This document shows, one piece after another, positions 9,342 through 19,668 of a DNA stretch of 49,210 nt. Every line of letters starts with the position of its first letter. Within the stretch, counting starts at the first letter, position 1. The translations under genes were made by a program, and so were the position numbers. The DNA is taken from NCBI GenBank assembly GCA_020201095.1, contig JAIVHM010000150.1, forward strand, positions 1 to 49,210, written 5' to 3'. Below the pieces are notes generated by a model, which saw only the letters and a program-made list of their open reading frames with translations, had not been told where the DNA came from and did no database searches. Source of the stretch: Halomonas sp. Its GTDB lineage: Bacteria; Pseudomonadota; Gammaproteobacteria; Pseudomonadales; Halomonadaceae.

Positions 9342-10379
9342 TTAAAGGTTATCACCCGTCGTCGGCGATGAGGGCGGTTTCCTAGGTAACGCTTCTGTCT
9401 TGGACGCCGCCACTTGATCGATGAACGCATCCAGGGCATCGAACAGCGCGCGGCGAATCGGCTCAGCTTCATTTACCAGATGATGCCTTGCGTCCGGATG
9501 CCGGTAGATCTGCGCGCCGGGGAATTTTTCCTGCAGAATCGCCAGGTTCCATTCCCAGTCCACAGTAACGTCCTGCTCGCCCTGTAAAATCATCACCCGC
9601 AGATCCAGCGGGTCGCGGGCCAATAGTCGGGGAATCCAGCGGCGCATGGCGGTGACCCAGGCCACGCTCAGTTGATTGGGCTGCAGGGGGTCATGGTCGC
9701 GCAGAAACTCGGTAAATTGCTGGTCGGTAGAGTTGGGCCGATACTTGCGCGGCAGCGCTTTAACGAAGGGGCTGGCGATCAGATGCAACCAGCTCGCCTG
9801 GCTCCAACCCCAGGGGCGAACCAGCGGCGCCAATAGCACCAGGCCATCCCATCCCGCTGCATAGCGACGGTTCAGCGCATCGGTCGCTAGAATCGCCCCA
9901 CCGGTACTTTGCCCAATGCCCAACCACGGGGTAGGCGCCATGGCCTGTTGGGCCAGGATGGTTTGCACATACGTCAGGCAGTGCTGATAGTCGTCAAAGT
10001 CGTCGATGGCAGCACGCGCGCCGCTTGACAGCCCATGACCGGGCAAATCCCACAGCACAACGCGCCAGCCTTTATCCAACAAGCGTTCAAGCAGGTGGCG
10101 ATAAAGCCCCAGGTGGTCGTAGTAGCCGTGCACCACAAAAGCAGTGCCTTTTGGCGCAGGCGGGCTCCATACCTGGCACCACAACGCAAAACGCCCGGTA
10201 TCGATAAACCCCGCGTAAACGTCCCGCGTGTCAAGGCGCAGCGCTTCCAGGCCGTAGTGCTGAAAATAGTCATTCATCGCCGTGGCTAGGGTGTCACCAG
10301 GCACCAAGCGAGAGAGGGCTGAGTCACCAGCGTGGCGGCGAAACAATGCTTCTAAATGATCAAACTCGCGCATTCGCAC
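9342..10379 (-). CDS. Alpha/beta hydrolase (serine aminopeptidase S33 / lysophospholipase-like)
   Basis: GTAFVVHGYYDHLGLYRHLLERLLDKGWRVVLWDLPGHGLSSG...GIGQSTGGAI. Confidence 0.88.
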   Translation of the reverse strand: MRMREFDHLEALFRRHAGDSALSRLVPGDTLATAMNDYFQHYGLEALRLDTRDVYAGFIDTGRFALWCQVWSPPAPKGTAFVVHGYYDHLGLYRHLLERLLDKGWRVVLWDLPGHGLSSGARAAIDDFDDYQHCLTYVQTILAQQAMAPTPWLGIGQSTGGAILATDALNRRYAAGWDGLVLLAPLVRPWGWSQASWLHLIASPFVKALPRKYRPNSTDQQFTEFLRDHDPLQPNQLSVAWVTAMRRWIPRLLARDPLDLRVMILQGEQDVTVDWEWNLAILQEKFPGAQIYRHPDARHHLVNEAEPIRRALFDALDAFIDQVAASKTEALPRKPPSSPTTGDNL

Positions 10380-10603
10380 CTCTCCTTAAACCGCTCTTTC
10401 GCCACCGGCCAGCCAATAACCCGTGGCATCGTTCCTTATCTTTTGGTCGAGCATGATAGCGCTTTAGCGTCTATGCTGTTTACATGCCCAGCCGGATATG
10501 GAATTATTTTCCACAAATAGTTTTTAAATGCGTTTTCATCTGACTGTGACGGGGCATCAGCCGAGTAACACGGCGTCACAGCCACCTTAACAGGAGAGTC
10601 TCC

Positions 10604-12778
10604 ATGAGCGAGCGTATCACGCGTCACCGTTTACAGGTGGCAGCCGACCTAGATCGTTTTATCAGCGAGCAGGCCCTGCCCGGCACCGGCGTCGACGAAA
10701 GTGCCTTCTGGGCAGGCGTCGATGCTCTATTCCATGATTTAACGCCCAAAAACCGTCAACTGCTAGAAGAACGTGATGTTCTTCAAGATAAGCTGGACGC
10801 CTGGCATCGCGAAAACCCCGGCCCGGTCGCCGACATGCCTGCTTACCGTCGCTTTTTGAAAGACGCCGGTTACTTGGTAGACGCCCCTGCCAATGTTAAG
10901 GCCACCACCGCCAACGTTGACCGTGAAGTCGCCGTACAGGCTGGCCCGCAGTTGGTCGTGCCGATGAGCAACGCGCGTTACGCCCTCAACGCCGCCAACG
11001 CCCGCTGGGGCAGCCTGTACGACGCGCTCTACGGCACCGACGTGATTTCCGAAGAAGACGGCGCGGAAAAAGGTACCAGCTTCAACCCCAAGCGCGGCGC
11101 CAAAGTCATCGCCTACGCGCGCGGTGTGCTCGACCGCGCCGCACCGCTGGCAACCGGCTCTCACCGTGATGCGGTGAACTACGCAATTCGCGATGAGCAC
11201 CTGGTCGTCACCCTGGAAGGCGGCCGTGACACCGGCCTGAAAGACCCGGATAAACTAATCGGCTTTACCGGCGAGCAGGCTAAACCTGACGCGATTCTGC
11301 TGGGCAACAACGGGTTGCACCTGGAAATCCAGATCGACGCCAACGACGCCATCGGCAAAACCGACCCGGCAGGTGTCAAGGACGTGGTGGCTGAAGCCGC
11401 GCTGACCGCGATCATGGACTGCGAAGACTCCGTGGCCGCCGTCGACTCGGAAGATAAAGTCGGCGTCTACAGCAACTGGCTCGGCCTGATGAAGGGCGAC
11501 CTGGAAGAGAAGATCGAGAAGGGCAGCAAGACCTTTACCCGCAAACTCAATGCTGACCGCACTTGGCAAACCACCGATGGCAGCAGCGTAACGCTACCGG
11601 GCCGCTCGCTGATGTTCGTACGTAACGTCGGCCACCTGATGACCACCCCGGCGATCCTGGACGAGAACGGCAACGAACTGCCGGAAGGTATCCTGGACGC
11701 CGTCGTTACCTCCTTGCTGGCATTGCACGACCTCAAGAAAGACGCTGACCAACCGCGCAACTCGCGGGCGGGCTCGGTGTATATCGTCAAGCCGAAGATG
11801 CACGGCCCCAAAGAAGTCGCGTTTGCCAACGAGCTGTTCAGCCGCGTGGAAGACATCCTGGGCATGAACCGCGATACCCTGAAAATGGGCATCATGGACG
11901 AAGAGCGCCGCACCACGGTCAACCTTAAGGCGTGTATCGCCGAGGCCACCTCGCGCGTCGTATTTATTAACACCGGCTTCCTTGACCGTACCGGCGACGA
12001 GATGCACACCGCCATGGAAGCAGGCCCCATGGTACGCAAGGGCGACATGAAGAGCGCTGCGTGGATTCAGGCCTACGAGAAGAGCAACGTCCAGGTCGGC
12101 CTCGCCTGCGGCCTGCGCGGTCGCGCCCAGATCGGCAAGGGCATGTGGGCGATGCCCGATTTGATGCACAACATGCTTGAGCAGAAAATCGGCCACCCTA
12201 AAGCGGGCGCCAACACCGCCTGGGTACCCTCGCCCACTGCTGCCGCACTCCACGCGCTGCACTACCATCAGGTCAACGTCACCGACGTTCAGCGCGAGCT
12301 AGAAGCCCAGGGCGAGCCGGACTTCCTGGATGATCTGCTCACCGTGCCGGTGGCCGAAAACGCCAACTGGTCTGATGAGGAGAAACAGCAGGAGCTCGAC
12401 AACAACTGCCAGGGCATTCTGGGTTACGTGGTGCGCTGGGTTGAGCATGGCGTCGGCTGTTCAAAAGTGCCGGATATCCACAACGTGGGCTTGATGGAAG
12501 ATCGCGCCACGCTGCGTATTTCCAGCCAGCACATTGCCAACTGGCTGCACCACGGCATTGTCGACGCGCCGCGGGTCGAAGAAACGCTCAAGCGCATGGC
12601 CAAGGTGGTCGACGAGCAGAACGCCGGCGACCCCACCTACACCGCCATGAGTGCTAACTTCGAAGATTCTACCGCGTTCAAGGCGGCGTCCGACTTAATC
12701 TTCAAAGGCCGCGCCCAGCCGTCTGGCTACACTGAGCCGCTACTCCACGAGTGGCGTCAGGTGCATAAGGCGAAGTAA
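10604..12778 (+). CDS. glcB: Malate synthase G
   Basis: 724 aa; [20 protein letters not shown]...[20 protein letters not shown]...[18 protein letters not shown]. Confidence 0.97.
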   Translation: MSERITRHRLQVAADLDRFISEQALPGTGVDESAFWAGVDALFHDLTPKNRQLLEERDVLQDKLDAWHRENPGPVADMPAYRRFLKDAGYLVDAPANVKATTANVDREVAVQAGPQLVVPMSNARYALNAANARWGSLYDALYGTDVISEEDGAEKGTSFNPKRGAKVIAYARGVLDRAAPLATGSHRDAVNYAIRDEHLVVTLEGGRDTGLKDPDKLIGFTGEQAKPDAILLGNNGLHLEIQIDANDAIGKTDPAGVKDVVAEAALTAIMDCEDSVAAVDSEDKVGVYSNWLGLMKGDLEEKIEKGSKTFTRKLNADRTWQTTDGSSVTLPGRSLMFVRNVGHLMTTPAILDENGNELPEGILDAVVTSLLALHDLKKDADQPRNSRAGSVYIVKPKMHGPKEVAFANELFSRVEDILGMNRDTLKMGIMDEERRTTVNLKACIAEATSRVVFINTGFLDRTGDEMHTAMEAGPMVRKGDMKSAAWIQAYEKSNVQVGLACGLRGRAQIGKGMWAMPDLMHNMLEQKIGHPKAGANTAWVPSPTAAALHALHYHQVNVTDVQRELEAQGEPDFLDDLLTVPVAENANWSDEEKQQELDNNCQGILGYVVRWVEHGVGCSKVPDIHNVGLMEDRATLRISSQHIANWLHHGIVDAPRVEETLKRMAKVVDEQNAGDPTYTAMSANFEDSTAFKAASDLIFKGRAQPSGYTEPLLHEWRQVHKAK

Positions 12779-12797
12779 ACTCTCTAAAGGTCTGATC

Positions 12798-12828
12798 AGC
12801 CCCGGGGCGTTTGCCTCGGGGCTTTTTT
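12798..12828 (+). terminator. Rho-independent terminator of glcB
   Basis: AGCCCCGGGG-CGTTTG-CCTCGGGGCT followed by T6. Confidence 0.85.
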
Positions 12829-12841
12829 ATGGAGGAAAGTC

Positions 12842-13072
12842 ATGACCGTGATGACTGTCGAACAGATCGAACACTTTCTCGATGAGGTCTTCCCTCAGCG
12901 CATGGGCAGGATTGAAAGCGTAGGCGAGATGAGCGCCACAATGCGCCTGACGATTGGTAACGAGCACCTGCGACCGGGGCCGGTGGGCGAAGTGCAGATC
13001 GTCTCCACTGCCGATGAGACCAAACCGGTCATCCACGTCACCGCAAGCTACGTGCTGCCGGATAAGTCTTAA
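12842..13072 (+). pseudogene. PaaI/YdiI-type hotdog thioesterase with apparent in-frame loss of the hotdog core (76 aa product)
   Basis: N-terminal EHFLDEVFPQRMGRIESVGEMSATMRLTIGNEHLRPG joined directly to C-terminal VGEVQIVSTADETKPVIHVTASYVLP; the GGTVSGP...ALADVA... core expected between them is absent. Confidence 0.7.
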
Positions 13073-13125
13073 CGCCGGCGTGGTTCCAGAAACTCAAACA
13101 AACACGGACATTCACGCCAAGAAGC

Positions 13126-13569
13126 TTACGGCTCAAGCGTCATAAACGGCGCGTCTTGCTGATCGGTGAAACTATAGACCTCGTAGGGTTCTTCTTGAGG
13201 CCCTGGCATGCCCGGCGTGCCGATGGGCATTCCGGCCAGGCCGATACCATCAACATCGGGCTGTTCGTCAAATAGCTCTGTGACGGCTTCCATGGGCACG
13301 TGGCCTTCAATCCAGTAGTCGCCTATTTCGATGGTGTGACACGACCCAAGCCCATGCGGCACGCCCGCTTGCTGCTTGATCTCGCCGAGTTCAGCATCAT
13401 CGACAATGGTGACCTCAACGCCCTGTTCTTCCAGATGGCGCGCGTATTCATCGCAGCAGCCGCACTGGGGGTTTTTATAAAGCGTGGCTTCATCGGGCAG
13501 CGCGGCCTGAGCCGAGGTGACACCGAGAAACAAAGCACTTGATAGCATCGAGGCAGTTAAGCGTTTCAT
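13126..13569 (-). CDS. DUF411 domain-containing (metal-binding) protein
   Basis: ATLYKNPQCGCCDEYARHLEEQGVEV...GVPHGLGSCHTIEIGDYWIEGHVP; signal peptide. Confidence 0.93.
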   Translation of the reverse strand: MKRLTASMLSSALFLGVTSAQAALPDEATLYKNPQCGCCDEYARHLEEQGVEVTIVDDAELGEIKQQAGVPHGLGSCHTIEIGDYWIEGHVPMEAVTELFDEQPDVDGIGLAGMPIGTPGMPGPQEEPYEVYSFTDQQDAPFMTLEP

Positions 13570-13608
13570 GAGGGATCTCCCTATAGGATCTACTGACACA
13601 ATTCATGA

Positions 13609-13640
13609 AGCTTACAACCCTAGGGTTACCCCTAGGTCAA
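13609..13640 (-). promoter_or_regulatory. MerR-family (CueR-like) regulated promoter
   Basis: Minus strand TTGACC (-35), 20-bp spacer containing dyad ACCTAGGGGTAACCCTAGGGT (13617-13637), TAAGCT (-10), upstream of DUF411 gene. Confidence 0.65.
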
Positions 13641-13849
13641 GTGATCATTGCGATCAGCCAATGCCTCCTATTTAACCCTATTAGCCTACCCCCAGTGCTG
13701 CACGCGCACTATTGGGGTGCATTGCGTGTTAAGGTTTTGCGTATCTGGATCATACTTTTCAAACGCCATTGAACAAATCTATTACAGATAACAAAGTATG
13801 TGTCGATATTAACTATATGCTTTAAGTCAAAAGGGTCTGCGATTTATAA

Positions 13850-16357
13850 ATGCTATTCAATATGTTGTCAGACCCTGGCGCTTTAAACGCGGTTCAGGGA
13901 GAACACGATACTTTCCTGGTGCTGGTTTCATGGCTGGTCGCCCTTGCAGCGTCATACGCTGGCTTGGATATCATCAAACTGGTCAGGAAAGGACCCAACC
14001 CGGCCTGGCAGCGTGGCTGGCTTTGCGCTGGGGCCAGCGCAATGGGGCTGGGCGTTTGGAGCATGCACTTTATCGGCATGCACGCCTACAAGCTTGATTT
14101 TCCGGTAAGCCATGCGCCAGCGCTTACCCTCATATCGATCGTTCCCGCTATTCTGGGTAGCTTTGGTGTCATGGTAGCGCTTTCCCGTGAGACACCGTCC
14201 AACCGCTCACTGATGCTAGCGGGACTCGGCCTGGGTCTCGGCATTGGTGCCATGCACTACAGCGGCATGGCCGCGATGCGAATGCCTGCCGAGTTGTATC
14301 ATGAATTAGTGGTTTTTTGGGGATCGCTATTTGCGGCTATTGGCTTTGGTATTTTAAGCGTTTATGCCTATCGACTCGGCCAGCAAGAATGGGGGCTCAA
14401 GCGATCCAGAAGCTACGCCTTTATTGCGGCATTGTGCTTTTCTACCGCGGTGTGTGGAATGCATTACTCCTCCATGCAGGCGGCCTGGTTTCTGCCTACC
14501 CCTGATGCCGTGACACCTTCGGTTTCGCCAGCTTCCCACTGGATTATTTACCTGATTGGTGGCGTTGCGGTATTGACTGCGCTGCTTGTGTTAGTAGCTA
14601 CCCGGGTACAGCGACGGCTGCATGACAGCGAGCGCCATGAACACATGACTCAGACGCGCTTGCTCGAAGTCGTTTCCGCGCTGCAGGATAGCGTGATACT
14701 GCTCGATGAACAGGCCCGAATTCGCCTATGTAATGCGGCGTTTGAACGGTTGGTGGGCTTCAGCAGCCAGCAGCTTGAAGGCATGTCGGTCTCACAACTT
14801 GACTACGCTGAAGACAGGCTCGCACTCAGCCAGCACGTCCGCCAAGTATTGGAAGAAAAAGGTGAATGGAGCGGCATGATCACCGCCTTAAATGCCAGCG
14901 GTGAACGCTTTCCCGCCTGGTTAAGCGTTAGCCGCGTTATCTACGCCGACAGCGACGAACGGGACTATGTCGCACTGCTTAGCGACCGTTCAAAAGAACA
15001 ACAGGCCCAAGCGCGTATTCGTCACCTCGCCTACCACGACATGCTGACCGAGCTTCCCAATCGGCGGGCATTGCAGGAGCGGCTCGCTGAGCTTGGCGAT
15101 TCGAAGACGCTTAACCACCCGCACGCATTTTTAGCGCTATTTGATATTGATCGCTTCAAGGTACTTAACGACAGTCTCGGGCAAGATATTGGCGATGAGC
15201 TGCTACGCCAACTGGGCGGGCGCCTTCAACAATGGGCAGAAGCTGAGTGGCTGGTCGCAAGGTTGGACGGCAACGAGTTTGCCTTGGTGGGCACGCTTGA
15301 CTCTCACGAAGCACTCAGCGCTGAACAGGAGGCGATGCGTCTCATTGATAAAATAGTAGCATCGCTGAAGGCCGACTATCTGCTCAAAGGCCATCCCTAT
15401 CCGTGCCAGCTTAATGTTGGCGTGCTGATCTTCCAGCCCCTCGACAGGGAGGCGACGCCGCAGCTTTTCAAACGAGCAGGCCTTGCCCTGTTAGAAGCCA
15501 AACGCCAGCGAGATGGTAAACCAAGCCTCTTTCATCAAGCCCAGGAAGACGAACTGGAAGAGCGCCTGACACTTGAACGGGAATTGCAGCACGCCATTGA
15601 CCACAATGAGCTGTGCCTTTATTTACAGCCCCAGGTCGATGCCGAAAGGAAGGTGATCGGCGCCGAAGCCCTTATACGCTGGCAGCATCCCGAACGCGGC
15701 ATGATTTCACCGGGGCACTTTATCCCCGTCGCCGAAGAGACCGGGCTTATTCTGCCGTTGGGGCATTGGGTCTTACAGGAAGGCTGCCGACTGCTGAGCG
15801 AATGGCGTCATACTCCGGCGCTTCAACGCATTCAGCTGTCGTTGAATGTCAGCGTCCGCCAGTTCCAGCAGCCTGACTTTGCCGACCAGGTGCTGTCAGT
15901 CATACAGCAACATGATGCGCCCCCCGAACGCTTGACGCTGGAGCTTACCGAATCGCTGCTTTTAAGCGACCCCGAAGGCACCATCAAAAAAATGCAGCAG
16001 CTACAACGTGTGGGCGTAAGCTTTGCTCTGGATGACTTCGGCACGGGTTATTCATCACTTGCCTATCTCAAGGTATTACCCCTCGACACGCTTAAAATCG
16101 ACATTGCCTTCGTCAGGGACTTGAGCCTGGGCATGCAAGCCACGCCGATTGCCGCGTCTATCATCGCCCTGGCACAAAGCCTGGGGCTTGGGGTAGTGGC
16201 CGAAGGCGTGGAAACCGACGACCAGCGTTTGGTGCTCGCTCAACTGGGCTGCCATTTTTATCAGGGTTTCCTGTTTGGCCGCCCCGACACGGCGGCGGCT
16301 TTTTCGAGCGCAATACTCAAAGACGGTGCAGCAGATCACGCCAATCTGATGCAATAA
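13850..16357 (+). CDS. MHYT-PAS-GGDEF(degenerate)-EAL membrane signalling protein
   Basis: Repeated MHYT-type motifs (SMHFIGMHA, AMHYSGMAA, GMHYSSMQA); GGDEF site reads DGNEF; EALIRWQHPERG and DDFGTGYSSLAYLK intact. Confidence 0.95.
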   Translation: MLFNMLSDPGALNAVQGEHDTFLVLVSWLVALAASYAGLDIIKLVRKGPNPAWQRGWLCAGASAMGLGVWSMHFIGMHAYKLDFPVSHAPALTLISIVPAILGSFGVMVALSRETPSNRSLMLAGLGLGLGIGAMHYSGMAAMRMPAELYHELVVFWGSLFAAIGFGILSVYAYRLGQQEWGLKRSRSYAFIAALCFSTAVCGMHYSSMQAAWFLPTPDAVTPSVSPASHWIIYLIGGVAVLTALLVLVATRVQRRLHDSERHEHMTQTRLLEVVSALQDSVILLDEQARIRLCNAAFERLVGFSSQQLEGMSVSQLDYAEDRLALSQHVRQVLEEKGEWSGMITALNASGERFPAWLSVSRVIYADSDERDYVALLSDRSKEQQAQARIRHLAYHDMLTELPNRRALQERLAELGDSKTLNHPHAFLALFDIDRFKVLNDSLGQDIGDELLRQLGGRLQQWAEAEWLVARLDGNEFALVGTLDSHEALSAEQEAMRLIDKIVASLKADYLLKGHPYPCQLNVGVLIFQPLDREATPQLFKRAGLALLEAKRQRDGKPSLFHQAQEDELEERLTLERELQHAIDHNELCLYLQPQVDAERKVIGAEALIRWQHPERGMISPGHFIPVAEETGLILPLGHWVLQEGCRLLSEWRHTPALQRIQLSLNVSVRQFQQPDFADQVLSVIQQHDAPPERLTLELTESLLLSDPEGTIKKMQQLQRVGVSFALDDFGTGYSSLAYLKVLPLDTLKIDIAFVRDLSLGMQATPIAASIIALAQSLGLGVVAEGVETDDQRLVLAQLGCHFYQGFLFGRPDTAAAFSSAILKDGAADHANLMQ

Positions 16358-16478
16358 TTAAAAACTTACTTATCACACTTCCCACAGCCTAACGCCCAAA
16401 CCTATTTACCTGCTTAGCCGTTCAGCAACCCTCATGGGGCAATGGATGCCGCTAAGTATGTGTTGGATTGGAAAGCCG

Positions 16479-16859
16479 CTAATGACGGCCTAAAAGCGCC
16501 ACAACGCCGAGCGCCAGCCAGCCTGCCATGAGCAGCAGCCCGCCAATCGGGGTAACGATACCCAGACTTAGCCCCGCCAGTGCCATCAGGTAAAGCGAGC
16601 CCGAAAACCCGGCAATGCCTAGCGCCCAAAGCGCCAGCACCCAGCGCTGCCCCGCTACTGGGCGGCTGCTGCGCCATACCAGTACCGCCAGCATGGCCAG
16701 CGTATGCCAGGCCTGGTAGCGCACCCCGGTTTCTACCGCGCTGACCATTTCGGCCCCGGCACGCGCAGCTAGGCCGTGGGCCGCGTAGGCACCCAGCATC
16801 ACCATAAGCGCCCCGGAAAGCGCTACACAGACCCACCACACTTTATCTGTTCGCTGCAC
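16479..16859 (-). CDS. DUF423 domain-containing membrane protein
   Basis: GAYAAHGLAAR...QAWHTLAMLAV...GIAGFSGSLYLMALAG...TPIGGLLLMAGW. Confidence 0.9.
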   Translation of the reverse strand: MQRTDKVWWVCVALSGALMVMLGAYAAHGLAARAGAEMVSAVETGVRYQAWHTLAMLAVLVWRSSRPVAGQRWVLALWALGIAGFSGSLYLMALAGLSLGIVTPIGGLLLMAGWLALGVVALLGRH

Positions 16860-16998
16860 CTTGCTCTCCTAATCTAGCGATTTATCGGCTTTCATTGTGC
16901 AGTTTAACGCTGCCACATACCTTGCGCGGCGCGAAACCGCTACAATAGGACGTTTAGCACCGTACGCTTTGTTGTACACAATGGGACGCGCCCAGTTT

Positions 16999-17220
16999 AT
17001 GTCTACCTCTAATGAGTCAATACAGCTTACGCTCAACGGCGATCCACACGCCCTCGCCGCGGGCGCGACGGCGGCTGACCTGGTTGAACAGCTAGGCCTC
17101 AGTGGCCGCCGCATCGCCGTTGAGATCAACGAAGAAATCGTGCCCAAAAGCCAGCTTGCCGACACCCGCCTGGCCGATGGCGACCATATAGAGGTCGTCC
17201 ACGCTATTGGCGGCGGCTAA
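16999..17220 (+). CDS. thiS: Sulfur carrier protein ThiS
   Basis: [44 protein letters not shown]...[10 protein letters not shown] (terminal GG); followed by thiG. Confidence 0.95.
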   Translation: MSTSNESIQLTLNGDPHALAAGATAADLVEQLGLSGRRIAVEINEEIVPKSQLADTRLADGDHIEVVHAIGGG

Positions 17221-17228
17221 AGGAATCC

Positions 17229-18026
17229 ATGATGACGCCACTCTCTGATACACCGTTTACCGTTGCCGGACGCGACTTCAGCTCTCGCCTGCTAGTCGGC
17301 ACTGGCAAGTATAAAGACTTCGACGAAACCGGCGCGGCCATTGCCCAAAGCGGCGCTGAGATCGTTACCTTTGCAGTGCGCCGCACCAACCTGGGCCAGG
17401 ATACCGAAGCGCCCAACCTGCTGGATGTGATTTCGCCCAAGCGCTACACCCTGCTGCCCAACACCGCAGGCTGCTACAACGCCAAAGATGCCGTACGCAC
17501 CTGCCGGTTGGCCCGCGAGCTGCTCGATGGTCACAATTTGGTCAAGCTGGAAGTACTGGGCGACGACCAAACGCTTTACCCCAACGTGGTTGAAACTCTG
17601 CAAGCCGCGGAAACGCTGCTCGCCGACGGTTTCGACGTCATGGTCTACACCAGCGACGACCCCATTGTGGCACGCGAACTGGAGGCCATGGGCTGCTGCG
17701 CCATCATGCCGCTGGGCTCGCTGATTGGCTCCGGGCACGGCATTCAAAACCCGCATAACGTGCGGCTGATTGTTGAGCAAAGCCGCGTGCCGGTGCTGGT
17801 AGATGCAGGCATTGGTACTGCTTCCGATGCCGCCATGGCAATGGAGCTGGGCTGCGACGGCGTACTGCTGAACAGCGCGATTGCCCATGCTCGCGATCCG
17901 TTGCGCATGGCCAACGCCATGAAGCTTGCCGTGCAGGCCGGCCGAGACGCCTTTTTATCGGGCCGCATGCCGCGCCGCCAAACCGCCGACCCCTCTTCGC
18001 CTTTTGCTGGCCGGATTAACGGCTGA
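17229..18026 (+). CDS. thiG: Thiazole synthase
   Basis: [36 protein letters not shown]...[16 protein letters not shown]...[33 protein letters not shown]. Confidence 0.97.
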   Translation: MMTPLSDTPFTVAGRDFSSRLLVGTGKYKDFDETGAAIAQSGAEIVTFAVRRTNLGQDTEAPNLLDVISPKRYTLLPNTAGCYNAKDAVRTCRLARELLDGHNLVKLEVLGDDQTLYPNVVETLQAAETLLADGFDVMVYTSDDPIVARELEAMGCCAIMPLGSLIGSGHGIQNPHNVRLIVEQSRVPVLVDAGIGTASDAAMAMELGCDGVLLNSAIAHARDPLRMANAMKLAVQAGRDAFLSGRMPRRQTADPSSPFAGRING

Positions 18027-18038
18027 TACAGAGACACC

Positions 18039-18767
18039 ATGACCGATACGAAAGACACCACGCCCGAAAACGCCGACGCCCCACTGCACCGCCGGGGCAT
18101 TAAAAGCTATGTGATTCGCGCCGGGCGTATGACCCCAGCACAAACGCGTGGATTAGAAGACATTTGGCCGCGCTTGGGGCTGACCATCGCCGACGGCCAT
18201 CAAGACTTATACGCCCTGTTTGGCCGCCAGGCGCCTCGCGTCGTCGAGATCGGGTTTGGCATGGGCAACTCACTAATTGAGCAGGCCGAAACCCATCCGG
18301 AAACCGACTTTATCGGAATTGAAGTGCACGCCCCAGGCGTGGGTAAACTGCTCGATGAAGCGGATAAACGCGGCCTCACCAACCTGCGCGTTTACCGCGA
18401 AGACGCCCTGGCCGTGTTGGAGCAGTGTCTACCGGAAGGCACACTGACCACCGTTCAGCTGTTCTTCCCTGACCCTTGGCCGAAAAAGAAACACCACAAG
18501 CGGCGCATCGTGCAGCCTGCGTTTGTTGAGCTGATTCGCACCCGCCTTAAGCCCGGCGGCACCTTTCATCTGGCCACTGACTGGGAAGCCTATGCCGCGT
18601 GGATGGCCGACGTGATGAAAGACGCCCCCGGCTACGCCAATACGGCAAGTGCTGAAACCGCCCCCTACGTACCCCGCCCAGCGTTCCGCCCGTTGACCAA
18701 GTTTGAAGCCCGCGGCGAAAAACTCGGCCATGGGGTGTGGGATTTGATTTACCGTCGGGAAGACTAG
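18039..18767 (+). CDS. trmB: tRNA (guanine-N7-)-methyltransferase
   Basis: VVEIGFGMGNSLIEQAETHPETDFIGIEVHAPGVG...LFFPDPWPKKKHHKRRIVQ. Confidence 0.97.
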   Translation: MTDTKDTTPENADAPLHRRGIKSYVIRAGRMTPAQTRGLEDIWPRLGLTIADGHQDLYALFGRQAPRVVEIGFGMGNSLIEQAETHPETDFIGIEVHAPGVGKLLDEADKRGLTNLRVYREDALAVLEQCLPEGTLTTVQLFFPDPWPKKKHHKRRIVQPAFVELIRTRLKPGGTFHLATDWEAYAAWMADVMKDAPGYANTASAETAPYVPRPAFRPLTKFEARGEKLGHGVWDLIYRRED

Positions 18768-18783
18768 GCGCTAGCCTCAAAAG

Positions 18784-19386
18784 CTACTCAAACGCCGTCA
18801 TCGCAAAGCTCTCGCACTCCACCACCTTGGCATGCCAGGCCTGAAGCGTCGGAAAGCGGTTAGACCAATCAAAGGCCGGTAATCGGAAGCTGATATAGCA
18901 AAGCGCCACGGCAACGGTAATCGACCCAAGCGTGCGTTCCGCATTGCCCGAAAGCATGCTTGGGTGCGTATCAAGCGTTGCCAGCGTGCGCTCGATGGCT
19001 TTCAAGCGACGGCTGCCCAATACCGTTGTATCGACCTCATGGCCATTATGTTTGCGGCCAATCACTACATTGAACGCCGCCTCCATCAAACCATGCCCCA
19101 GACCGGCAAGCGACAGAGTTTCCGCGAATGCCTCGTGGGGCAACAGCGAAGCCCCTTCGCCCTGGGCGTCCAAATAGAGCGCGATCAAAAGCGACTCGGT
19201 CAGCACCTCGCCGTCGTCGGTGACCAGCGTCGGGATGCGGCTGAGCGGGGTAATCTGCAAAAGCTCGCTATCCTTCGCCCAGGGGTCACACCAGCATAGC
19301 TCGGTACGCTCGATCAACTGCTTTTCATACAGGCAAACCCGCGCCACACGGGCATAGGGGGAGGTCGCGTTCAGGTAGAGTTGCAT
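18784..19386 (-). CDS. Glutathione S-transferase family protein
   Basis: MQLYLNATSPYARVARVCLYEKQLIERTEL...SRIPTLVTDDGEVLTESLLIALYLD. Confidence 0.9.
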   Translation of the reverse strand: MQLYLNATSPYARVARVCLYEKQLIERTELCWCDPWAKDSELLQITPLSRIPTLVTDDGEVLTESLLIALYLDAQGEGASLLPHEAFAETLSLAGLGHGLMEAAFNVVIGRKHNGHEVDTTVLGSRRLKAIERTLATLDTHPSMLSGNAERTLGSITVAVALCYISFRLPAFDWSNRFPTLQAWHAKVVECESFAMTAFE

Positions 19387-19533
19387 CGGAGTCTCCTTGG
19401 ATGGGCATGTTCACCGCAGCTTGCGTGGCTAACGCGCGCAACGCAATAGGCTTATAGCCACATGGAAACGGATGAACTTAAAACTCGTGATGAAGACGGT
19501 TGCGGGTGGGATCAGCGGGATTGCCAAGGCCTT

Positions 19534-19668
19534 AAAAAAAGAAAGCCGCTCCAGGGGAGCGGCAAAAAGACCGTGACTAGCAATGAGAGGGAGAAACCAT
19601 GACAAGAAAAGGGTAATGAATACCAAATCTGTCGTGGTCTGTGGCGTCTCATCAAACGCCACAGTCAC
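19534..19668 (-). ncRNA. Candidate intergenic small RNA (~125-135 nt)
   Basis: Minus-strand promoter TTGACG (19692-19697)-17 bp-TACATT (19669-19674); 5' stem CTGTGGCGT/ACGCCACAG (19639-19664); unstructured UUUCUCCCUCUC; terminator GCCGCTCC-CCT-GGAGCGGC + TTTCTTTTTTT (19534-19563). Confidence 0.6.

Noticed and set aside
11467-12268. Minus-strand ORFs of 193-224 aa inside glcB
   Set aside because: Antisense shadows of malate synthase G.
19429-19668. 79-aa minus-strand hydrophobic ORF (MTVAFDETPQTTTDLVF...)
   Set aside because: Reads through the strong hairpin/T-run at 19534-19563 and starts inside the 5' stem; better explained by the candidate sRNA, though a short leader peptide cannot be excluded.
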